Shown one piece after another: positions 56,596 to 64,000 of a stretch of 64,000 bases of DNA. The first letter of the stretch is position 1, and each line of letters begins with the position of its first letter. The stretch comes from Gymnopilus junonius (Eukaryota > Basidiomycota > Agaricomycetes > Agaricales > Galerinaceae). The notes below the pieces were generated by a model. It did no database searches. It was not told where the DNA came from and saw only the letters and a program-made list of their open reading frames with translations. The position numbers and the translations under genes were made by a program. The stretch spans positions 310,001 through 374,000 of the forward strand of contig JADNYJ010000011.1 in NCBI GenBank assembly GCA_015501075.1. Direction: 5' to 3'.

Positions 56596-58934
56596 ATGGA
56601 GGCCTTCAAACTGCAAAAAAAGTACCCTGAGGTATCTCGGGATGAAATGTTTGATCTCATTAATCGATTCAAGTACGTTTAGTCTTTTCACGAAAGGTTA
56701 TCAGTGCTCATCAACCCTGAACACGTTAGTAACCTGCATACCGATACCCCAGGGAGGGTAGACAAGTCTGCGGTATTGCATGCTCTGCAAGCTAGTGGGC
56801 AGTCGTACGATGTTGCAAGAGAGACGCTGAAACATGTCAGCGTCGATGCTAGTGGAAAGGTCGAGTTGGACGATTGGGTCGAGGTATGCGCAGCATCGTT
56901 AGTGGAGTACCCGGTTTTGACTCACTTTCCGCAGCTCAACGTCAAGCTGCGCTCGCATGAGAAGTCGGCCATTACCACGAAGGCGGGCAAGGTTACTGTG
57001 CAGGGATCTAATGCGAATGTTAGCCATACGATCAATGAAGATGAGAGAGCGGAATTCACGAATCACATAAACTTGGTACGCGCCCCGATATCTCGATCGC
57101 TATTGGCAATTTACACAACGCGCTCTACAGGTTATCGAAAACGATCAAGATGTCAGAGATCGCTACCCCATCCCAACCGACACAATGCAGCTCTTTGACG
57201 AATGCAAAGACGGTCTCATCCTCTCCAAGCTCATCAACGACTCCGTCCCGGACACCATCGACACCCGTGTGCTCAACAAGCCTTCAGCACGGAAACCCCT
57301 TAACGCCTTCCAAATCACTGAGAACAACAACATTGTTATCACCTCCTCCAAGGGTATCGGGTGCTCTGTTGTCAACATTGGCTCTTCGGATATCTCGGAT
57401 GGCAGGGAGCATTTGATTTTGGGTCTGATTTGGCAGATCATTAGGAGGGGTTTGCTGGCGCAGGTCGATATCAAGCTTCACCCGGAGCTTTACAGGCTTT
57501 GTGAAGAGGACGAGACTATCGATGATCTATTGAGGCTCACCCCTGATCAGATTCTGCTGAGATGGTTCAATTATCATCTCAAGGCTGCTGGATGGAAGCG
57601 CAGGTGAGTTTGCTTTTCTGCAGGAACGTGGATATCATACTGACCATTCCCTTGCGCATCAGGGTGAACAACTTCAGTCGCGACGTTTCAGACGGCGAGA
57701 ACTACACTATCCTCCTCAATCAACTTAAACCCGACCAATGCTCCCGTGCACCCCTCCAAACACGCGATGTCCGCCAACGAGCAGAACAAGTGCTGCAAAA
57801 CGCAGACAGGATTGGCTGCAGAAAGTACCTCACCCCATCTTCCCTCGTCTCAGGCAACCCCCGTCTGAATCTGGCCTTTGTCGCGAACCTGTTCAACACC
57901 CATCCTGGGCTTGAGCCACTGGATGAGCAAGAAGCGAAGGATTATGGCGCCGTCGAAGACTTCGATGCGGAGGGCGAGAGGGAGGCGAGAGTGTTCACGC
58001 TTTGGCTTAACTCGCTGGGTGTCGAGCCGGGTGTATTCAACCTGTTTGAAAATCTCAGGGATGGGTTGATCATTATCCAGGCCTTTGACAGAATTGTGCC
58101 TGGCAGCGTCGTCTGGCGGCGTGTCTCAAAGCCCAAGGAGGGTGCTGGTCCGGCATCATACGCGAGTGGTGGTGCGGATGACGATGAAGGAGCAGATATT
58201 GGTGTTACACCTAACCAGAGCACGTTGTCGAGGTTCAAAGCGGTGGAGAACACGAATTACGCTGTGGACCTTGCTAGGCAGAATGGGCTGCATATGGTGG
58301 GTATCCAAGGGGCGGATATTGTCGATGCGAAGAAGACATTGGTGCTTGGTTTGGTTTGGCAGCTAATGAGGTGAGCTGGTCGACTTATCGCCCATACTCA
58401 TGATCAAATGTATTAATTGACTATTCTTTTTCAGATTAAACATTACGAAAACCCTCTCATCGCTTTCCAAGACGGGGCGGCCTATGACAGATCAAGACAT
58501 GCTCAAATGGGCCAACCAGACCGCTCAACATGCCAAACCTTCCGTGAGACCTATCAGGTCGTTCAAGGATCCTTCAATCACTACAGGTTTGTTCTTCTTG
58601 GATTTGTTGGACGCGATTAGGCCAGGGATCGTGGATCCCAATCTTGTTATCCCTGTTGCGGACAATGGTGATTATGAGGAGAGGAGGGCGAATGGTAAGC
58701 TTTTTCTTTTTCTCTGATTATCGTGACTGGGTTGATTTATCCCATCATATATCTAGCTAAACTTGCCATCTCTATCGCGAGAAAGATGAATGCGCTTATA
58801 TTTTTAGTACCAGAGGACATTGTTGATGTGCGGCCTCGCCTCGTGAGTCCCGCGTATTTAGTCTTTTTTCTGTTTCTGATAAAAAAAATCAGATCCTTAC
58901 ATTTGTTGGAAGTCTGATGGCTATTGCCCAGTAA
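56596..58934 (+). CDS. SAC6: Fimbrin (actin-bundling protein)
   Basis: Exons 56596-56672, 56730-56883, 56935-57075, 57131-57603, 57663-58370, 58435-58694, 58757-58842 and 58893-58934 give exactly 646 residues, the usual length for fungal fimbrin. The N-terminal EF-hand-like segment (KLQKKYPEVSRDEMFDLINR and VSVDASGKVELDDWVE) is followed by four calponin-homology domains in two tandem actin-binding pairs. Landmarks are ECKDGLILSKLINDSVPDTI, KPLNAFQITENNN, LILGLIWQIIRRGLL, LLRWFNYHLKAAGW, and the C-terminal FLVPEDIVDVRPRLILTFVG. Fimbrin cross-links actin filaments in cortical patches and at hyphal tips during endocytosis. Every junction keeps frame, making this a good control for sequence accuracy in the window. 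Confidence 0.96.
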
Positions 58935-61383
58935 GCATTACTACGAAGTATAGGAGGCGGGAAGGAAGATGTTAAATGTTAAATGTCAATGATTTCAATC
59001 ATTCTCTCGGGACGTTCTTATTTTTTCTTTTCTCTCTCCATTCTCTTGTTTTCTTGTCTACTTTACTTGAAGGTGAATATTTGTTTTAAAACTAGCGTAA
59101 CTTTTGCCCATACTACTCCATAGCTGAAATTTGAGGGCTGTTTGTACAATGTAAGAGTGACCGTCATGTAATCTACTTGAGAATGTAATCTAGAGCGAAT
59201 CATTGATATTGCAGACACTACAGATACGTCTTTAAATTCATTACTTAAATGTTCCGAATTCCAGCTGATAACTCGTTGTCATTGTGAGCTTGGACGTCGT
59301 GTCCGAAGTACATTATCCATTAATGTATTCATAGGGCAGGAGTTGCTAGCTTTGGTATTGCGGCCCAGAGTCGGAGAACGTCATATCCCGCTGCTTCTTG
59401 GCTACTTCTCTTGCCACGGCTTCGAATAAATAGGACCAGCAGGGTGTAAACTTTAAAGACGGACACTCAATGACACTCATCAACAAGTCATCTGTGCGTA
59501 TATGATACCTCACTTGATTGACGGCTTGAAGGCATGCCTTCAAGTTGGCGGCCACCTCGGAGGAAGAGGAGTGCTGAGTAGCTTGTTAAAGTGGAACTGA
59601 ATAGAAAGAATCTATTGGAGCTTCATCAATTTTTGTGTAGTGGTCATAAATCGGGATATAAGATGCGTTCTAGAGTATTCTTGATTCAGCGCGATAGAGA
59701 AAGGCCCACTCAATTAGCATCCTTCAGGTCATGAGGGGCATTAGACTGGGAAGGCAAGTATCTGCAATGACTGATAGACGGCATGGAAGTGCATAGCAAT
59801 ATGCCGAAGTATACATACCATCCTCCAGAATTTCAGCTTATCATACGCTGAATAATAAGTACTCTCCACTAAGCCTTGAGTGTTCTCTTGCAGTTGAGAA
59901 ACCCGGCGTTTCTTGGTCCCGAAGGCATGAGAATGAGAACCTGCAGCAGAATTGTCTTTCTCATATCTTATCAACACGTTGAACGATAGCCTTCACTCGA
60001 ATTGATATTTGCAGTCAAAGCCCGGGAAACGAAGACTCACAGTCTATATCAGTCTTAATCAGTTTCTCAATTAGATAGCAAGGCTTATTCGGATCCACAT
60101 TAGGGATTCTTTGACCTTTTCTTGACGGGGCTGTTCGGTCCTGTGTGGCGCACAGTACAGCTTTGTATGGAGTATCTGATCAAGGGGCGTAGTCAGAGAT
60201 ATTGTACAGCAATCTTGATCAAATTAAAACCCCAAATAGAGCGGTAGATAGGCGGCTAGTAGTGAAGCGCCCACCGAGTGTTTGGAATATCGGGGAGGGA
60301 GATATTATTAGAGTTGGCCTGTGATAAACGCCGCCGCTCTGGCTCCTAGGTGGGGCGATACCGTATGCTTGTCTCTTATTTTAACCTGGTAGCCTGACAA
60401 GTCAAGTACAAAATTAATCTTTTCTAGAGCACTCAAAGCAAGGACATACAGTGCGGATGGGGTAATACTAACCCCCACTAATGTGTTTCTACCAAGTCCT
60501 TCCTTTCATTAAGGTGTGCTATATTTACTACTGACCATCGTTATTCCCGAAAGACATTTGACCATGAGCATTTGACCATGAGGGTGGGCTAGTCAACGTA
60601 TCTTACGTTTGAAACAGTGTATGCTGCTTCTGTTAGAACATTCTCCTTGCGGCGCCCACATCGGAATGAGAGTCATTTCTGGAGCCTTCCCAGCCTTTCT
60701 GTGTCGTTCAGACCCACCTCAACAAAAGACCCTCGCGTGCACACACCGCCGTACCGCTTCCGTTGCCACGGAGGCATCATTGATCTGGTTTCGCGAAGAT
60801 GCTTTTCAGCGCCCATGGAAAAGGAAAGTTGCGAGATTGCCAAGATCACTTTCGAGGGTGTAGCGGCTATCGATGATCGAGCACGCCAAGGCCGGGATTT
60901 TCAGGCCTCCATTAAGAAAAAAGAGGTAGCAACGGCGCATTTCTAGACCTGACAGAGAGACGAGGACGAGATTCAGAGGAACGATGCCCTGATATTTATG
61001 GTTTTCGACTTTCCCTTGCATCTGTCAAAGACATTTCGAGTCTGTGTAGGTGGGCATGCGACATGATGCGATGGAAGACGGCTGTGGTGTTGGATTTCTC
61101 GATGTCGAGTGGCCCAAGACGCCTTATGCTATTTGCCGGACCTCGGTGATGATGGCCGGCGCCCATCAATTCTTTTTTCTGATCTCACGGCCGGTTGTCC
61201 GGTCCCCACTTTACTTTATAATAAACACACACCCCGCTAATACCCTTGTTTTTATACCCCCCAAGAAGCTGTCTTGAGGACGGTCTGCGTCCCATCCTCT
61301 CTCAAACGCGCGCTCGAAGTGTCGCCCTACCGTCGTTCGTTTTATAATAATACCCCTTGGCTTGCCACAGTCGTCGAGCAATC
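58935..61383. other. Intergenic region between fimbrin and bestrophin 2
   Basis: About 2.4 kb. Apart from a weak minus-strand candidate at 59346-59977, I see only short unsupported open stretches. A TATAATAAA-like stretch near 61215 may serve bestrophin 2. Confidence 0.4.
59346..59977 (-). CDS. Possible small multi-exon hypothetical gene
   Basis: Two minus-strand segments look coding and could be exons of one gene. One is near 59815-59977, reading ...KKRRVSQLQENTQGLVEST and ending at a GTATGT donor. The other is 59346-59570, preceded by an AG acceptor and reading KACLQAVNQVRYHIRTDDLL then SLKFTPCWSYLFEAVAREVA. No ATG start could be fixed and no family is recognised. It may equally be a relic. 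Confidence 0.3.
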
Positions 61384-63510
61384 ATGGTTGCGGCAAACCC
61401 TCTATTTCGTGGCTCGTTCACGCTGAGAAAGTTCCAAGCCACCGTCATCAACGACATATGGCCAGAAGTCACATTTTTCACCCTAATTGCAACCAGTATG
61501 GCATCTTCTGTTCTGTGCTTGACATGTCTCTGATCACACTTCTTGCAGTGGTGGTTCTTGTGACGGAGAAGACCTCCCACAACTTAAACATCAATAATGG
61601 GTTGCTGACGGTGTTGGGTACGGTGCTTGGTTTAGTGTTGTCTTTCAGAACGTCTTCAGCATATGAAAGGTGTGTCATCTCTTCCCTTGCTCTCAAACAT
61701 TTCTGACACCATCTTTTCGTCAGATATCAAGATGGCAGGAAAATGTGGTCGAACATCAACATTGCTTCCAGAAATTTTGCTCAGCAGGTGAATTTTCTGC
61801 CTCTAATAGCGGTTGGGCCATCTAAATACCTTACGTTCCAAGGTTTGGATACATGTTCCTGTTGAGAGAAAGGACGGCGCGACCCCGGTCCAGGCGGTAA
61901 TCGAGAAGAAAAGCATGATCAATCTGGTGCGTGTGCTTCATCAGTTAAGATATAAATGCACAGCGGTAACTCGGAAATAACTGATAGGTTCTGGCGTTTT
62001 CGATATCTGTCAAGGTGACAATTTATTCCAGTTTTGACCTTGAATATGTTCCGTTGACCCGTCCATATTAGCATTTCCTGCGTGACGAACCAGGAGTCTA
62101 CTACGAAGATTTATACCCCTTAATCTCCTTCCTTCCCCGTCACACGAACAGCCCATCGGGTAAAGAAGACGAACTGCTTCCCCTCTGGCATGAGGTCGAC
62201 GATGGTCATCATCACATCAATGACCCTGTTGCTCAATATAACGCTGATACCACTTCTACTGGCTCAACGCGCAGGCCAAGTGGTTCATCATCTGACCCAG
62301 AGAAGGCTCTTCCTTTCAACCCGATGTTGAAACCCGCCCGCAATCCTCCACCTACATCTTTCTTCGATTTCTTTCCCATTCTGAAGATCTTCAGATGGAT
62401 CGAACACGTCCTTACCCGCAAGCCTCGTCCCAAGGGCCGCGGCAAGAAGCGCCGATTGTATGAATACGTCGAAAGTCACATTCCTCTGGAGATCGTACTC
62501 GTTCTTTCAAAGTCAGTGATTTTTGTCCTTGTTTGCAGGGTAGAGGCTGATCTATGTCTTTGTTAACAGCTATACAGCTTGTGCGTGCATCCGCTCCACC
62601 TGCGGTCTTGCATTATTTACTAATTATTTCTGACAGGGTTGATGCGCAAAGGACTGCTCCAGCCAGCGATCGCCGCTAGCTTCACTGCCAATCTCACAAG
62701 TCTTTCAGATACCCTCTCCAACCTGGAACGTATATGCAATACCCCATTACCCTTTGCATATCAAGCTCACCTCCGCATGTCCCTTTGGTATGTTTCTGAT
62801 CGGCGACCATCCTTCTTGTTTTTGGCTGATCTATATAAAATGACAGGCTCTACCTCTTCTTCCTTCCTGTAAGCAACAGTGCGGTCGTCGTGTGTTCTTT
62901 ATACTCAGATTGTTTTTAGTTCCAACTTGAGAAGGCATTTGGATGGGTTATTATTCCTGGAACCGCTTTTGCTGCCTTCCTGTTGCTCGGTTTCCTTGAG
63001 ATTGGACAGGAAATGTACGCCTCATTCTTTCCAGCAATGGTCTAAAATCTCTTACGATTTATTCCAGTGAAAATCCTTTCAACTACGATTTGAACGATCT
63101 CGGTATGTTCCTTTAATTGACTTGTCAAGGCCGACGCTGACTTCCGTCACAGATTTGGACTACTTCTGCCAGAACATTCAAAAGGAACTTGCTCTCATCA
63201 CTGCTGTAAGTCAATTCTTTTCAATCGTCATCTTTACGTGACTCAAATAAAATCCATCCAAAGCATACCACACCAGATCCTCATGAGTTTATCTTCACGA
63301 ATATGTGAGTTCTCGTACCATGTCCCTTTTCCTCGCGGTAATTGACCTTTCTATAGTAACAAACCATTTGCGCCCGTCGACATGCGATCTGCCAAGGACC
63401 TGGCTGAAGACGGGCCACATTACTCTCGACCGGATGAACCCAAAGAAGATAGTTTCGCCAGCTTGCGCCGCACGATGGTGCGACACTGGTCTGATGTTAG
63501 TCGTTCATGA
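61384..63510 (+). CDS. Bestrophin-like anion channel protein 2
   Basis: Fourteen exons: 61384-61495, 61549-61669, 61724-61787, 61843-61926, 61988-62014 (27 nt), 62072-62511, 62570-62580 (11 nt), 62637-62787, 62847-62868 (22 nt), 62920-63014, 63068-63102, 63153-63205, 63264-63304 and 63357-63510. They sum to 469 residues in perfect frame. Landmarks are NPLFRGSFTLRKFQATVIND, GLLTVLGTVLGLVLSFRTSS, AYERYQDGRKMWSNI, the IWVHVPV-type segment, KHFLRDEPGVYYEDLYPL, NLERICNTPLPFAYQAHLRM, WLYLFFLPFQ and GQEIENPFNYD with LNDLDLDYF, the acidic calcium-clasp-like segment of bestrophins. It should form a membrane anion channel. It lacks the long Ser/Pro-rich insert of bestrophin 1 and has different intron positions, so the two are old paralogues. 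Confidence 0.9.
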
Positions 63511-64000
63511 GTCACTGTTGTCGCTGTCGCTGTATTTCCCTTGGGCGTGTCTGCATCATTCTGACCCCTGCGCCCTATATCGCATAACCTTTTCTTTCTT
63601 TGCATGTACATACTTTCATGACCTTCAAGGATTCTGGTCCATGATTCAAAATTCTGGGCTTTTGGCAGTTTGGTGTTTCTTTTTGCATGTGGTTTTTTCT
63701 CTGTTTTCTTGGTCTTGACGCAATCCATATACATACACAACCCAACTCCAAGTATTAATTTATTTATCACGTTGTAGACCAGTTTGCGTTTAAATCTACA
63801 TTGCTCATGCGCTTCCGAAATCGAACGAGTGTTGTAAACGATGACACGTGTTTCGTTTGGCGGCGGCGGCGGGTTCGAGGGCGCGCTTGCTTACGAAACC
63901 ACCGCTCAAGGTGACATCGACCACAATCTTGTTTCATCAAATGCTTTTCAGTTCTCTCTATGCACCGTCGTTTCGAGCCATTCTGGGAGGCAAGATTATG
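63511..64000. other. 3' flank of bestrophin 2 and window end
   Basis: No gene is complete here. A CACGTG lies near 63845, a GGCGGCGGCGGCGGG stretch follows, and an ATG at about 63961 opens a frame that runs to the window edge; it is too short to call. Confidence 0.35.

Noticed and set aside
60617..60946. Plus-strand 109-codon open frame before bestrophin 2
   Set aside because: Low-complexity composition, no homologous motif, no splice context.
1..64000. CRISPR arrays, operons, riboswitches, bacterial-type promoters
   Set aside because: The DNA is eukaryotic with spliceosomal introns; no regularly spaced direct repeats were seen.

Overview
The window reads as nuclear DNA of a filamentous basidiomycete, most likely a mushroom-forming Agaricomycete. 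The evidence is dense genes on both strands, many 50-65 bp GT..AG introns (several genes have 8-15 exons), repeated F-box-like families, and lineage-typical families such as fungal bestrophin-like channels, DUF1275 proteins and type-I glutamine-synthetase-like proteins. I see no rRNA, tRNA, CRISPR or organellar signal. All exon structures were spliced by eye from splice consensus, frame continuity and remembered family similarity; none was confirmed by a search.

Layout. 1-10.1 kb is a head-to-tail triplicate of one large nuclear-type protein with an N-terminal 2OG-Fe(II) dioxygenase domain. Copies 1 and 2 are riddled with frameshifts; copy 3 is open for about 1,013 codons but has lost the conserved C-terminal tail. 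10.8-13.8 kb holds two related, broken F-box-like genes. 14.4-25.2 kb holds a small FHA protein (minus), a mitochondrial-ribosomal RNase III-like protein, an F-box protein, a degraded unknown region with two hairpin repeats, a 15-exon aldehyde dehydrogenase and a disordered orphan protein. 25.3-34.8 kb holds an F-box protein and a glutamine-synthetase-like gene (minus), a bestrophin-like channel divergent from the latter, and an MFS transporter. 35.9-37.3 kb has a small secreted Cys-rich protein and a decayed second copy. 38.9-40.3 kb is a broken GH105-type hydrolase. 43.3-48.1 kb has a prenylatable ubiquitin-like protein and a DUF1275 membrane protein with one frameshift. 49.4-53.3 kb is mobile-element territory: a 1.39-kb element with about 225-bp terminal inverted repeats and a 9-bp target duplication, carrying a RecQ-like helicase fragment, then an F-box pseudogene split by a putative solo LTR. 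53.5-63.5 kb has a secreted metallophosphatase, fimbrin and a second bestrophin.

Theme. Housekeeping genes (fimbrin, ALDH, both bestrophins, glutamine-synthetase-like, UBL, mL57-like, phosphatase) splice to clean frames. Expanded families (2OG dioxygenase, F-box, GH105) carry many indels. This argues that most frameshifts are real decay rather than base-calling error. The most unusual signals are an 18-nt microexon carrying the catalytic HxD histidine, a putative 3-nt microexon in a bestrophin, the C-terminal NLS plus SUMO-interacting-like motif of the dioxygenase family, and the helicase-carrying TIR element.
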